A stretch of DNA of 51,532 nt from Tepidimonas aquatica (GCF_007556585.1 NZ_VJNA01000020.1:1-51532); one strand, 5' to 3'; positions 26,331-36,023 are shown, counted from the stretch's first letter. Made by a program: numbers and translations. The notes: a model not told the origin generated them from the sequence alone.

Positions 26331-27175
26331 CCGCGCAGTGGCGCACGGCCATGGTGCATCCGCTGCCGTCTGCCGCCGATTCGGCTCGGCGCCAAACCTG
26401 GCGCTTCGTGGTGTTGCTGGCGCGCCAGCGCCTCATCGAAGCCTACCGCGGGGCGGGTCTGGGGGCGTGGTGGTCCATCCTGCCGCAGCTGGCGCAAATC
26501 GGCACCTTGGCCCTCATCCTGGGCGCCGTCATGCAACATCGCCTGGGGGCGGCTGCCGGTGGCCCCCCGGTGCCTTACGTCGTCTACATGCTGCCTGGCG
26601 TGTTGCTGTGGCAACTGTTTCATGACACCTTGCTGCACGTGGCCGACGCCTTGCCCGCGCAGCGCCTCATCCTCAAAAAAAACGCCGTCGATCTGGCCGT
26701 CCTGCCGCTGTACGTGCCGCTGGCGCAAATGGCCCCCTTTGCCGTCGGGCTGGCGCTGCTGTGGTTACTCGTGAGCGTGCTGTGGCAGCCGATCGGGGTG
26801 CACGTGATCGGCGTCACCGTGCTGGCCGCTGCGGCGCTGCTGGCCCTGGCCTATTGCATCGGGTGGGTGTGGGGCAGCCTCGCCGTCATCGTGCCCGACA
26901 TACGACATGCGCTGGCTCCGCTGCTGCAGGTGGGCTTTTGGCTGACCCCCATCGTCTATCCAGCCAGCCTCATTCCAGCCCCCCTGCACGGTGTACTCGC
27001 CTGGGGCCACCCCTGGTACGGGCTGATCGCACCCGTGCAGGCCGCCTGGACCGGGCTGCCCGCCAGCGTGCCCCCCAGCGCCGCGCTGCTGCCGCTGCTG
27101 TTGGGCGCCATCCACGCCCTCGTGTTGCGCCGTATCGTTCGCCATGGCCGCAAGCTACTCCTCGATGCGCTCTGA
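26327..27175 (+). CDS. wzm: ABC-2 polysaccharide exporter permease
   Basis: This 282-residue inner-membrane protein forms the channel that exports lipid-linked glycan. About six hydrophobic segments are visible, with the family landmarks [20 protein letters not shown] near the first helix and [28 protein letters not shown] in the second half. It is paired with the Wzt-type ATPase downstream, as in O-antigen and capsule systems. GTG 26327 overlaps the gmd stop (GTGA). Confidence 0.9.
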   Translation: MTAQWRTAMVHPLPSAADSARRQTWRFVVLLARQRLIEAYRGAGLGAWWSILPQLAQIGTLALILGAVMQHRLGAAAGGPPVPYVVYMLPGVLLWQLFHDTLLHVADALPAQRLILKKNAVDLAVLPLYVPLAQMAPFAVGLALLWLLVSVLWQPIGVHVIGVTVLAAAALLALAYCIGWVWGSLAVIVPDIRHALAPLLQVGFWLTPIVYPASLIPAPLHGVLAWGHPWYGLIAPVQAAWTGLPASVPPSAALLPLLLGAIHALVLRRIVRHGRKLLLDAL

Positions 27176-28391
27176 TCAGCCGCTGTTGCGAATTCGGGGG
27201 CTGCGCAAGTGCTTCTATCCCCACACCCACAGCCGGCGCGCGGCGCTGGCGGCGCTGCTGGGGTGGCGCGGCGCCGCCGCCGGTGCGGCCCACACCGTGC
27301 TGCGCGACATCGATCTCGACCTTTGGCCGGGCGAAGCGCTGGCCATCATCGGCCGCAACGGCAGCGGCAAGTCCACCCTGCTCAAACTCATCACCGGCAG
27401 CCTCCTGCCCGACGAGGGCACCATCGAGTGCCGCGGCCGCATCAGCGCTCTCATCGAACTCGGGGCTGGCTTCGATCTGGCGGCAACGGGGCGCCAAAAC
27501 ATGGCCCTGCAAGCCGCCCTGTGGGGGGTGGCCGCCGATGTCCTGGCCCGTCAAGCCGACGCCATAATCACCTACAGCGAGCTGGGCACGGCCATCGACG
27601 AGCCCGTGCGCACCTACTCCTCGGGCATGCTGCTGCGGCTGGCCTTCGCCATCGCCATTCATGCGCAGGCCGAGCTGCTCATCATCGACGAGGCGCTGGC
27701 CGTGGGCGACGCGCGTTTTCAGCAAAAATGCCTGGCCTCCATCCGCCAGCACCTGGCCCGCGGTGGCGGTCTGCTGTTCGTCTCGCACGACCTCAACAGC
27801 GTCAAAACACTGTGCCAGCGGGCCATCTTGCTCGACGACGGCGCCATTCGCGCCCAGGGCCAGCCCGCCGCCGTGTGCGACGCCTATCTCAGCCAACTGC
27901 TGGGCGCGGGCTCGGCCAGCGCCGCAAGCGGCGAGCAGGACAGCGCCGACACCCCAGCCACCGTCACCGCGCTGCTGCTCAACGGCCGCCCCACCCGCGA
28001 CATCGTCCTGCGCAGCGGTGACTGGCTCGACATCACCGTGCACCTGCGCGCCAACCAAAGCGTGCAGCAACTCGCCGCCGGCTTCATGTTGCACGACGCG
28101 CGCGGCCAAGACCTGTTTGGTGTCAACACCCACCTGGCCGGACACCGTATCGACCTGACCCACCCCGGCGACACCTGCACCGTCACTCTGCGGGCGCAGC
28201 TGCTGCTGGGTGCCGGCCACTACACCGTCACTGTTGCCGTGCACGACGCGCTTGACTACACCCGCAACGTTATCTATTGGCAATTCGGTGCTATAGCCAT
28301 CGAAATTGTGGATCCCGACAGCACCAGTGTCGGCCACTGCCGCTTGCCGTACCAACTCAACGTCGCACAGTCTTCCTCAGCCGCCGCATGA
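27144..28391 (+). CDS. wzt: ABC polysaccharide exporter ATPase with C-terminal carbohydrate-binding domain
   Basis: This 415-residue protein has an N-terminal ATPase domain. It contains Walker A GRNGSGKST, IELGAGFDLAATGRQNM (family-specific), signature YSSGMLLRLAFA, Walker B LLIIDEALAVGD and H-loop VSHD. The C-terminal part (about 275-405) is predicted beta-rich, matching the Wzt_C domain. In E. coli O8/O9a that domain recognises the terminally modified glycan before export. Its presence suggests chain-length control by a capping modification, possibly by the methyltransferase encoded next. ATG 27144 overlaps wzm by 32 nt; ATG 27165 is an alternative start. Confidence 0.92.
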   Translation: MAASYSSMRSDQPLLRIRGLRKCFYPHTHSRRAALAALLGWRGAAAGAAHTVLRDIDLDLWPGEALAIIGRNGSGKSTLLKLITGSLLPDEGTIECRGRISALIELGAGFDLAATGRQNMALQAALWGVAADVLARQADAIITYSELGTAIDEPVRTYSSGMLLRLAFAIAIHAQAELLIIDEALAVGDARFQQKCLASIRQHLARGGGLLFVSHDLNSVKTLCQRAILLDDGAIRAQGQPAAVCDAYLSQLLGAGSASAASGEQDSADTPATVTALLLNGRPTRDIVLRSGDWLDITVHLRANQSVQQLAAGFMLHDARGQDLFGVNTHLAGHRIDLTHPGDTCTVTLRAQLLLGAGHYTVTVAVHDALDYTRNVIYWQFGAIAIEIVDPDSTSVGHCRLPYQLNVAQSSSAAA

Positions 28392-29401
28392 TCACCGCTA
28401 TTCTCTACCGCCTCTACGGCTGGCTCATCCGCCTGCCCGGCCTTGGCCCGCGCATCGAGCGCTGGATCCGCGCCCACCGCGGGCTGGCCTACTGCCTGCG
28501 CAATCTGGCGTTGCGGCTCGACGGGGCAGGGCGCGCCAGCACAGGCGTCGCCCCGGCAGCGCCCACGGCGCTGCAAGACCTGGAGTGGATGCTGGTGGGC
28601 CTGCGCACGGCTGTGTCCCAGCTGCAGCGCCGACTCGATGTTCTTGACGGACGACACGTCGGCGAGCCCCCGTGGCAAGCGGCGCTCGACGCCCACAGCC
28701 ATGCCCTCAACCTCAAGGTCGATGGGGCGCTGGAAGCCCTGACCCGCCGCGTCGAGCGCGCCGAACGCCACCTCGGCCAAGCCATCCTGCAGTCCACCCA
28801 GCCCCTGGCCGCTCCGCGCATCCTCAACCCGCACAAACTCGCCCAACACCGCGACCGGCCCCAAGGCCTGTGGCTCGAACTCGGCTGCGGCGAGCGGCCT
28901 GACCCCGAGCGCATCAACATCGACCTGCGGCCCCTGCCGGGCGTGGACATCATCGCCCACGTCGGCCAGTTACCACTGCCCGACGCCAGCGTGCGCGACC
29001 TGCGCGCGGCCCACCTCGTCGAGCACTTCACCCTGCAGCAGTTTGCTGACCGCATCTTGCCCGAGTGGCGCCGCGTCCTGGCGCCTGGCGGGCGGCTGCG
29101 CCTCATCACGCCCGACCTGGCCGCCATGCTGCGCGCCCACCTGCAGGGCCAACTCAGCGAAGCCGATCTGGTCCACGTCCTCTACGGCGGGCAAGACTAC
29201 GAAGGCGACTTTCACTACCACGCCTACAGCCCCGCTTCGCTCAGCGCCCTGCTGGCCACCCACGGCTTTGCCGACATCCAGGTGGTTGCCCACGGCCGCC
29301 CCAACGGCCTGTGCCTGGAGTTCGAACTGCTGGCCCACGCCGGTGCGCTGACCACAGCAGCCGACACGCCCGACGCCGCTGCGACGTCCGCCTCAAACTG
29401 A
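28388..29401 (+). CDS. SAM-dependent methyltransferase of the polysaccharide operon
   Basis: This 337-residue protein has an N-terminal part (residues 1-150) with helical, coiled-coil-prone segments (LEWMLVGLRTAVSQLQRRLDVLD and ALEALTRRVERAERHL). A short class I methyltransferase domain follows: LWLELGCGERPDPERINIDLRPLPGVD, then LRAAHLVEHF and EWRRVLAPGGRLRLITPD. The coiled-coil plus methyltransferase layout recalls enzymes that cap O-polysaccharide chains (WbdD-like), and it follows wzt directly (ATGA overlap). Methylation of the glycan end is therefore a reasonable but unproven role. Confidence 0.75.
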   Translation: MITAILYRLYGWLIRLPGLGPRIERWIRAHRGLAYCLRNLALRLDGAGRASTGVAPAAPTALQDLEWMLVGLRTAVSQLQRRLDVLDGRHVGEPPWQAALDAHSHALNLKVDGALEALTRRVERAERHLGQAILQSTQPLAAPRILNPHKLAQHRDRPQGLWLELGCGERPDPERINIDLRPLPGVDIIAHVGQLPLPDASVRDLRAAHLVEHFTLQQFADRILPEWRRVLAPGGRLRLITPDLAAMLRAHLQGQLSEADLVHVLYGGQDYEGDFHYHAYSPASLSALLATHGFADIQVVAHGRPNGLCLEFELLAHAGALTTAADTPDAAATSASN

Positions 29402-29420
29402 ACAGCTCCCGTTTGCCGCC

Positions 29421-31634
29421 ATGCCATCCTTGCGCGTCAGCCTCGTCATCTGCACCTACAACCGCGCTGCCAGCTTGCCGCGCACCCTGCAGGCGCTGGA
29501 CTATTTGCGCTACCCGGCGCGCGAAACCCTGGTCGTGGTCGGCCCCTGCACCGACAACACCCTGGACGTGCTCAAACCCTGGCAGGGCAGGGTGCGCATC
29601 CTGCACTGCCCCGAGGCCAACCTGTCCATGGCGCGCAACATCGGCATCGACCACGCCGCCGGTGACATCGTCGCCTTCACCGACGACGACGGCCTGCCCG
29701 AAGCCAACTGGCTCGACACCCTGGTGGCCGCTTTCGAGGCCGACCCCCGCCTGGGCGGCGCGGGCGGCCACGTGCGCGACCACACCGGCGTGGCCTACCA
29801 AACCCGGCACATCCGTTGCAACCGCTGGGGTGAGGCGCAATTTTTCGATCGCGCGCCCGAGGCCGAACACCCCGACTGGTTTCCCAGCCTCATCGGCGTC
29901 AACAGCGCCTTTCGCCGCGCAGCGCTGGCCGACATCGGCGGCTTTGACGAAGAATACGCCTACTTCCTGGACGAGACCGACGTCTGCCTGCGCCTGCTGG
30001 AAAAAGGCTGGCGCCTGCGCACGCTCGATGACGCCGAAGTCCACCACGCCTACGCGCCCAGCCACCTGCGCACCCCGCAGCGCGTCCCCACCACGCTATA
30101 CCTCACCGCCCGCAGCAAAATCTACTACGCGCTGCGCCACCAACCCCAGCCGCCGCTGCGGCCCCTGGCCATCGTGCAGCGCCAGCGCGATGATCTGCTG
30201 GCCTCCGTGCAACACCTGCGGGCCGCCGGCAAAATCGACGCCGCCGCAGCCCAGCGCCTGCGCGACGACATCTGGCGCGCCAGCGCCGACGCCGCGCACG
30301 ACGCCTTTGCCCACCCCGCCGGGCGCACCGTTGCCCTGCGCCCGGCCGACCCGGCCGCCTGGCTGCCCGCCCAGCCCCCGTGGCCGGCCGGCCCCAAAGC
30401 CCGCCTGCTGCTCATCAGCCGCAACTACCCGCCCCAGCCCATCGGCGGCATCGCCCGCTACACCCACACCCTGGCGCACGCCCTGGCGCGTCTGGGCCAC
30501 GAAGTCCACGTCATCGCCCAAACCACCGACAGCGTGCGCACCGACTTCGAAGACGGCGTCTGGGTCCACCGCATCGAACCCACCGCCGCGCACGACTGCC
30601 CCCCGCCGCCGCCAGACCGGCCCGCGCTGCCTCTGGTGCTGCGCCAGTGGACCCACGCCGTGGCGCACACCGCCGCCGGCCTGCGCCAGCGCCTGGGCAT
30701 CGACACCGCCATCGCCGCCCTGTGGGACGTCGAAGCCTACGACCTCGCGCGCCAACCCGGCTGGCGCGTCCTCACCTACCTCGTCACCAGCTACGCGCTG
30801 AACCTGCCGCACAAGCCCGACTGGGGCGGCAACCCCCACTACCTGCGCCAGCACGTGCAGCCCATCATCCAGGCCGAAGGCTGGCTGCTGCGCCACAGCC
30901 ACGCCCTGCTGGCCAGCACCCAGCAAATCTGGCACGACGTGCAAGCCACCTATCCCGAGCTCGGCGCCGGCGCCCCGGTGCCCACGGTGCACCACGTGCC
31001 CTTTGGCATCCCCGACGATCCGGCGGCCGCGCCGGCGGGCGCCAGCGCCGCCGCGGCCAGCGCTGCCGCCTGCACCGTGCTCTTTGTCGGGCGCTTTGAG
31101 CCGCGCAAAGGCATCGACCTCGTCTTGCACGCCATCGCCCAACTGGCCCCGCAGTACCCCAACGTGCACTGGCGCCTCATCGGCAACGACCGCCTGCCGC
31201 ACCCCGAGCAACCCCACACCACCTACCGCCAGCTCTTCGAAAGCCAACACCGCGGCCAGCCTTGGCTGGCCCGCGTGCACTTCGAAGGCGAAGTCGGCGA
31301 CGCCGCCCTGCTGCGCGCCTACCGCGAATGTGACCTCTTCATCGCCCCCAGCCGCTACGAATCCTTCGGCCTCATCTACCTGGAAGCCATGCGCGCGGGC
31401 AAACCCTGCATCGGCGGCGCAGGCGGCGGTGGCGGCGAACTCCTCAGCCCCGACATCGGTGTGGCGGTGGGCACCGATGGCCCACCGCCCCTCATCGACG
31501 CGCTGCAAGCCCTCATCGAGCAGCCCCAGCGGCGCGCCGCCATGGGGCAGCGCGCGCGCGCCCACTACCTTGCCCACTACAGCGACCACGCCTTCGCCCA
31601 GCGCCTGCTGCGTGCCCTGGAACTCGGGTGCTAG
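29421..31634 (+). CDS. Fused glycosyltransferase: GT2 N-terminal and GT4 C-terminal domains
   Basis: This 737-residue two-domain enzyme could add two consecutive sugars. Residues 1-290 form a GT-A family 2 domain with LVICTYNRAASLPRTLQAL, MARNIGIDHAAGDIVAFTDDDGLPE (DxD) and FDEEYAYFLDETDVCLRLL. Residues about 325-735 form a GT-B family 4 domain with LISRNYPPQPIGGIARYTHTLAHAL, LFVGRFEPRKGIDLVLHAI and PSRYESFGLIYLEAMRAGKPCIGG (E-x7-E). Both domains keep catalytic motifs. The linker contains the basic, helical stretch after residue 240. Confidence 0.9.
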   Translation: MPSLRVSLVICTYNRAASLPRTLQALDYLRYPARETLVVVGPCTDNTLDVLKPWQGRVRILHCPEANLSMARNIGIDHAAGDIVAFTDDDGLPEANWLDTLVAAFEADPRLGGAGGHVRDHTGVAYQTRHIRCNRWGEAQFFDRAPEAEHPDWFPSLIGVNSAFRRAALADIGGFDEEYAYFLDETDVCLRLLEKGWRLRTLDDAEVHHAYAPSHLRTPQRVPTTLYLTARSKIYYALRHQPQPPLRPLAIVQRQRDDLLASVQHLRAAGKIDAAAAQRLRDDIWRASADAAHDAFAHPAGRTVALRPADPAAWLPAQPPWPAGPKARLLLISRNYPPQPIGGIARYTHTLAHALARLGHEVHVIAQTTDSVRTDFEDGVWVHRIEPTAAHDCPPPPPDRPALPLVLRQWTHAVAHTAAGLRQRLGIDTAIAALWDVEAYDLARQPGWRVLTYLVTSYALNLPHKPDWGGNPHYLRQHVQPIIQAEGWLLRHSHALLASTQQIWHDVQATYPELGAGAPVPTVHHVPFGIPDDPAAAPAGASAAAASAAACTVLFVGRFEPRKGIDLVLHAIAQLAPQYPNVHWRLIGNDRLPHPEQPHTTYRQLFESQHRGQPWLARVHFEGEVGDAALLRAYRECDLFIAPSRYESFGLIYLEAMRAGKPCIGGAGGGGGELLSPDIGVAVGTDGPPPLIDALQALIEQPQRRAAMGQRARAHYLAHYSDHAFAQRLLRALELGC

Positions 31635-31653
31635 ACTGCTTGCCGCCGCCGCA

Positions 31654-31896
31654 ATGCACAAAGACGCCCCCAACCCACCGCCTTTTTGCGCCATGGTCAG
31701 CACCGCCAGTCAACCGCACCGCACCGCGCTCATCGAGCTCTACATCGGCTACTTTGGCCGCGCCCCAGAAGCGCAGGGCCTGTCCTACTGGGAGGGCGAA
31801 CTGCAAGCCGCCCTGGCGCGCGGTGACAGCGCCGCGCAGGCGCTGGCGCAGTCCGACCGAAGCGCCCTGCACGCCGTCACCCTGGCGCTGGCCTAA
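31654..31896 (+). CDS. Mini-protein made of one DUF4214 module
   Basis: The 80-residue product carries RTALIELYIGYFGRAPEAQGLSYWEGEL, nearly the same as the N-terminus of the S-layer-like protein at 33147 (EKLIELYIGYFNRAPEAAGLSYW). It then stops after 30 more residues. There is no signal peptide and no RTX repeat. ATG 31693 would give 67 residues. It may be a partial duplication or a small partner of the S-layer protein. It sits 20 nt after the fused glycosyltransferase and 27 nt before the acyltransferase, so it belongs to the polysaccharide operon. Confidence 0.65.
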   Translation: MHKDAPNPPPFCAMVSTASQPHRTALIELYIGYFGRAPEAQGLSYWEGELQAALARGDSAAQALAQSDRSALHAVTLALA

Positions 31897-31923
31897 AGGC
31901 GTCGCCGGCGCTGCGTTCACCGC

Positions 31924-32934
31924 ATGTTTGGGTCCTTGCGCCTGCTGCTGGCGCTGCTCGTTGCCCTCAGCCACGTGGGTGTGAGCGTGCGCGGCTACCA
32001 CCTGGGCGTGCCCGCCGTGGTGGTCTTTTTGCTGCTCAGTGGCTACGTCGTGGCCGCCATGCTGCACGGCGCGCCGGCGTGGCGCGCCTTTTGGGCCGAG
32101 CGCGCCCTGCGCCTGCTGCCGCCGTACTACACCGCGGCGGCACTCGGCGTGGGTGTGTGGCTGCTCAGCGGCGCGGCCATCCCATTCTTCAGCGGCGCCG
32201 GCCAGCCCGCCCTGTGGCTGGCGGCGCTGGCCATCATCCCCCTCAACTACGCCACCCTGTGGCCTGTCCTGGACACCTTCACCCCCGTGCCGCCCGCGTG
32301 GTCCCTGGGGCTGGAAATCCAGTTTTACCTGCTGGCTCCCTGGCTGCTGGCCGCGCCGCGGCGCGCCGCGCTGGCCTGGGCCGCAAGCGCTGCGGTGGGC
32401 GCAGCCGCCCAACTGGGCCTGCTGCCCAGTGACGCCTTTGGCTACCGCCTGCTGGTGGGCAACCTCTACATCTTCCTCAGCGGTGCCGCCCTGTATTGGG
32501 TGCAGCATGGCCCGGCGGCCAACGCCGCGCGCTGGCGCGCGGCGCTGTACCTCACCTGGGCTGGCGTGGCCGTCGTGGCCGCTGCCACCGCCGCGCTGGG
32601 GCGCTGGGGCACCCCCTTCGTGGCCGAAGTGGCCGTGGGCTACCTGCTCGGCCTGCCGCTGGTGGCCGCGCTGGCGCGCCTGAGCCGCCGCCGCTGGGAC
32701 GACGCCCTGGCCCACCTGGCCTACCCTCTATTCCTGGTGCACTTTGCCGCCCTGTGGGCGCTGCAAGGCGCGGGCAGGCAGCCCTCACCCCAGGCCCCGC
32801 TGGCGCTGGCCGCCTACCTATGCCTGGCGCTCGCGCTGGCCGCTGCCGTCCACCTGGTTGCCCAGCGCCCCTGGCTGCACTGGCGCCGCCGTCTGCGTGC
32901 CGCAGCCCAAGCCGCGCCCTCCTGCGGCGCATAA
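31924..32934 (+). CDS. Acyltransferase family 3 (OafA-like) membrane protein
   Basis: This 336-residue protein has about ten hydrophobic segments. Acyltransferase-3 proteins move acyl (often acetyl) groups onto surface glycans. FGSLRLLLALLVALSHVGVSV contains the conserved His of the first helix. The sequence AFWAERALRLLPPYYTAA matches the R-x10-R-like motif region of the family, and VPPAWSLGLEIQFYLLAPWLL is a strong family signature. The last gene of the operon before the S-layer promoter, it probably decorates the exported glycan. Confidence 0.88.
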   Translation: MFGSLRLLLALLVALSHVGVSVRGYHLGVPAVVVFLLLSGYVVAAMLHGAPAWRAFWAERALRLLPPYYTAAALGVGVWLLSGAAIPFFSGAGQPALWLAALAIIPLNYATLWPVLDTFTPVPPAWSLGLEIQFYLLAPWLLAAPRRAALAWAASAAVGAAAQLGLLPSDAFGYRLLVGNLYIFLSGAALYWVQHGPAANAARWRAALYLTWAGVAVVAAATAALGRWGTPFVAEVAVGYLLGLPLVAALARLSRRRWDDALAHLAYPLFLVHFAALWALQGAGRQPSPQAPLALAAYLCLALALAAAVHLVAQRPWLHWRRRLRAAAQAAPSCGA

Positions 32935-33034
32935 AACCCGCGTCGGGCCGGGCAGGGCGTTGGACCCGTGCAACAGGTCGCGCTGGTTCTGCCGCCGGCC
33001 GAGCCAGCCGCGCCGCTCATCGAACATGCCCCTA

Positions 33035-33062
33035 TTGAAGCGCCTGCAAATGCCGCTATACT
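33035..33062 (+). promoter_or_regulatory. Promoter of the S-layer-like gene
   Basis: TTGAAG (33035-33040), a 16-bp spacer and TATACT (33057-33062) form a good sigma-70 promoter in a 212-nt gap. Transcription should start near 33069, giving a leader of about 78 nt before the ATG at 33147. The TTTGGAG ribosome-binding site ends 6 nt before the start. No other feature was seen in 32935-33034. Confidence 0.6.
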
Positions 33063-33146
33063 GTGTGGGCGACAGTGCGCAGCAGCCACTCCGTTGTAGT
33101 GTTGCGCGTATGGTGCTCGTTTCAACCCACTCCTTTGGAGATATCA

Positions 33147-36023
33147 ATGGCTTCATTCATCACCGCTCAACAACGTGAGAAGCTCATCGAGCTGTACATC
33201 GGCTACTTCAACCGTGCGCCCGAGGCTGCTGGTCTGAGCTACTGGGCTGGCCAACTGCTGGCTACCCTCAACGCCGGGCAAAGCGAAGCGCAAGCCTTCG
33301 CCGGCATCGCCAACCGCTTCTACGACGCGGGCGTGCAGTTTGGTGTGTACAGCTCGGCCATGACGGTGGAGCAGTTCATCACCACCGTGTACCAAAACGT
33401 GCTGGGCCGCGACCAAGTCGATGCCGCTGGCATGACGTACTGGAAGACCAAGCTGCAAAACGGTGGAGTCTCCCGCGGCGAGTTCGTCATGCAGCTGATT
33501 CAAGAAGCGAAGAATTACGTCGCCAACGCGCCGGCCAATGACCCGTACAAGTGGGTCGGCACCTACTTGGAAAACCGCAAGGCAGTGGGGGACTGGTTTG
33601 CCAACAACAGCACCGGCCTCACGGGTAATGACGCCATCACCAAGGGCACGCAAGTTCTGCAAACCGCGGTGACCAAAGCCACCGCCCAGGCTGGTCAGAC
33701 TACCACCCAAGCCGTAGCCGCGGCGCAGACGGCCAACCAAAGCGCCCAAGGCCAGACCTTCATGCTCACTGCGAGTGTGGACACCATCACCGGCACCTCC
33801 GGCAACGACACCATCAATGCGCCCTTGGTCGTTGACGTCACCAAAGGCACCGCCACGCTGCCTTCGTTGACCTCGTTCGACGCCATTGACGGCGGCGCGG
33901 GCACGGATACGCTGAATATTTTCCTCACCGGCGATCAGTCCAAATTTAGCACCTCCGCCACGGTCAAGAATGTTGAAACCATCAATTTCAATGTTGACGA
34001 CAAATTGACTGCCGATGTCTCCGCTTGGGGCGGCAATGCAGTCAATGTGACCCAAGTTGGTACAGCCGCTGCGCAAAGTGTCACGGTTGGCGCTGCCTCG
34101 GTTTCCGTCAAGGGTGGCAGCACGGTTGCGGTTACCGACGGTACGACCAACGCCAATGTCCTGACCACGGTGTCCGTGGACGGTAACACGGGCCAAGCCA
34201 CGCTCACCGGCAAGGCCATTGCGACAGTTTCCCTGGCGAACACCAAACAAGATGCTGACGTCGTGAATGCCACGGCTTCCGGCAAGGGTGCGCTGATCCT
34301 GAACGTGAACAACGTCACGGGCGGCGCCAAGATCACCGACACCAAAGACAACTACAGCACGGTGACCGTGAACGCCACCGGCAAGGCGTCGGACATTGCT
34401 GTCAAGTCAAACACGGCCGGTACCCTCACCGCTGCCACCCTGGGCGGTGACGCGGCGCTGACCTTTGCCACCAATTCGACGAAGCTGGCCGCCGTGACCA
34501 TCACTGGCTCGGGTGGTGTCACGGCCGACTTCTCCGCGGCTGGCACGACGTCCGTGGATGCCTCCGCTTCGTCCGGCGCCAACAGCATCACGCTGGACGG
34601 CACGAAGTCGACCTACAAGGGCGGCTCGGGCGCCGATACGGTTCTGTTGGCCGCTGCGCCGACCAAGGCCATCGACGGTGGCGCGGGCGCCAACACCCTG
34701 TCCTTGGACGCGATTGCCGACCTCACCACTCTGACCAAGACCAGCCTGGCCAACGCCACCAACTTCCAGACCATCCAGCTGACGGGGGCGGTGGGTACCG
34801 CCAAGGATGCTGGAAAGAGCACGCTTGACGTGGCGAACCTGCCTGCCGGTATGGTCAATGTGACGTTGAACACCACCACGGATGCCGAAAACCTGACGTT
34901 CAAGAACGTCGCTTCCGGCTTCAACTTCACCCAGTTGGCATCGCAGGCCAAAAGCTCCACGATTACCCTCGCCAAAGATGGCTCGGCCGACGTGCTGAAC
35001 CTGACCATCGGCAACGGCAAGAGCGCCACCATCGACCTGACCACAGGCGGCGGCATCGTCGCGACCAAATTCGAAACCGTCAACATCACCGCCAATGCCG
35101 ACACCAGCAAGGCGGCTGTGCAGCACAAGCTGACGATCGACGCTTCGGGTGCCACGACCCTGAATGTGACGGGCGATGCCGGTATCAACTTCACCGGCTC
35201 CACCCTTACCGCCGTGACGACCGTTGCGGGGGGCGCCTCCAAGGGCGATCTGGTCATCGACTTGACTGGGGGCGTGACCACGGGCGTCACCGTAACCACC
35301 GGTTCTGGCGCCGACACCATCACCACCGTAGGCGCTGCAGGCAAGGTGGATACCATCAACTCTGGCACGGGCAACGACACCATCAAGGTGGGCGATGGCA
35401 ACAACGTGATCGTGGCAGGTGGCGGCGACACCAAGACCGGCGTGACCATCACGGCCGGCAAGGGTGACAACACCATCACCGTCAACGGCTCGGGTATCTC
35501 CACAATCACCGCCGGTGACGGCAAGAACGCCATCACCGGCGGCGCGGGTGCGGATACCGTCACCGTCGGCAATGGCAACAACACCATCAACGCCGGTGCG
35601 GGGGATGACTCCATCACCGTGGGTAAGGGCGCTAACACCCTGACCCTGGGCGCGGGCAAGGATACGGTCGTATTCAAAGCCGCAGCCTCGTCCAGCGCGG
35701 TCTTCACCACCATCACCGACATCGCCGCGGGCGACAAGCTTGACTTCTCGAAGCTGGGTGACATCACCAACACCGACGGCAAGCTCGGCGCCGCGCTGAC
35801 CAGCGGGGTCAACGACTATCAGACCTTCCTCAACGCTGCGGCGGGCAAAGCGGTGGGCACGCTGTCGTGGTTCCAGTTCGGTGGCGACACCTACTTGGTC
35901 TGGGAGAAAGCCGGCAATGGTACTTTCGATGCCGGTACCGATCAGATCGTCAAGCTGGTGGGCTTGGTCGACCTGAGCAACTCCACGACCGCGCAGGCTA
36001 CCGACACGCTGACCATCGTCTAA
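33147..36023 (+). CDS. S-layer-like RTX surface protein with N-terminal DUF4214 domain (type I secreted)
   Basis: This 958-residue protein is likely exported by the type I system at 15060-21402. Residues 1-130 are a DUF4214 domain (EKLIELYIGYFNRAPEAAGLSYW and TVYQNVLGRDQVDAAGMTYWKTKL). DUF4214 proteins include S-layer and RTX proteins. Residues about 200-750 are Thr/Ala/Gly/Val-rich beta-repeat sequence. Residues about 720-850 hold RTX-like calcium-binding repeats (GSGADTI, GTGNDTIKVGDGNN, GGAGADTVTVGNGNN, GAGDDSI). The C-terminal tail (WFQFGGDTYLVWE, then IVKLVGLVDLS) resembles the C-terminal 'bluetail' secretion-signal region. I found no cysteine and no N-terminal signal peptide, both typical of this class. 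It has its own promoter and stable 3' hairpins, which fits very high expression. Caulobacter RsaA is the nearest architectural analogue. Confidence 0.85.
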   Translation: MASFITAQQREKLIELYIGYFNRAPEAAGLSYWAGQLLATLNAGQSEAQAFAGIANRFYDAGVQFGVYSSAMTVEQFITTVYQNVLGRDQVDAAGMTYWKTKLQNGGVSRGEFVMQLIQEAKNYVANAPANDPYKWVGTYLENRKAVGDWFANNSTGLTGNDAITKGTQVLQTAVTKATAQAGQTTTQAVAAAQTANQSAQGQTFMLTASVDTITGTSGNDTINAPLVVDVTKGTATLPSLTSFDAIDGGAGTDTLNIFLTGDQSKFSTSATVKNVETINFNVDDKLTADVSAWGGNAVNVTQVGTAAAQSVTVGAASVSVKGGSTVAVTDGTTNANVLTTVSVDGNTGQATLTGKAIATVSLANTKQDADVVNATASGKGALILNVNNVTGGAKITDTKDNYSTVTVNATGKASDIAVKSNTAGTLTAATLGGDAALTFATNSTKLAAVTITGSGGVTADFSAAGTTSVDASASSGANSITLDGTKSTYKGGSGADTVLLAAAPTKAIDGGAGANTLSLDAIADLTTLTKTSLANATNFQTIQLTGAVGTAKDAGKSTLDVANLPAGMVNVTLNTTTDAENLTFKNVASGFNFTQLASQAKSSTITLAKDGSADVLNLTIGNGKSATIDLTTGGGIVATKFETVNITANADTSKAAVQHKLTIDASGATTLNVTGDAGINFTGSTLTAVTTVAGGASKGDLVIDLTGGVTTGVTVTTGSGADTITTVGAAGKVDTINSGTGNDTIKVGDGNNVIVAGGGDTKTGVTITAGKGDNTITVNGSGISTITAGDGKNAITGGAGADTVTVGNGNNTINAGAGDDSITVGKGANTLTLGAGKDTVVFKAAASSSAVFTTITDIAAGDKLDFSKLGDITNTDGKLGAALTSGVNDYQTFLNAAAGKAVGTLSWFQFGGDTYLVWEKAGNGTFDAGTDQIVKLVGLVDLSNSTTAQATDTLTIV

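Noticed and set aside
34500-36000. CRISPR-like or tandem DNA repeats
   Set aside because: Periodic GGCGCGGG/GACACCATC patterns in the S-layer gene are coding RTX and beta repeats of variable length, not spaced identical repeats. I saw no CRISPR array in the window.
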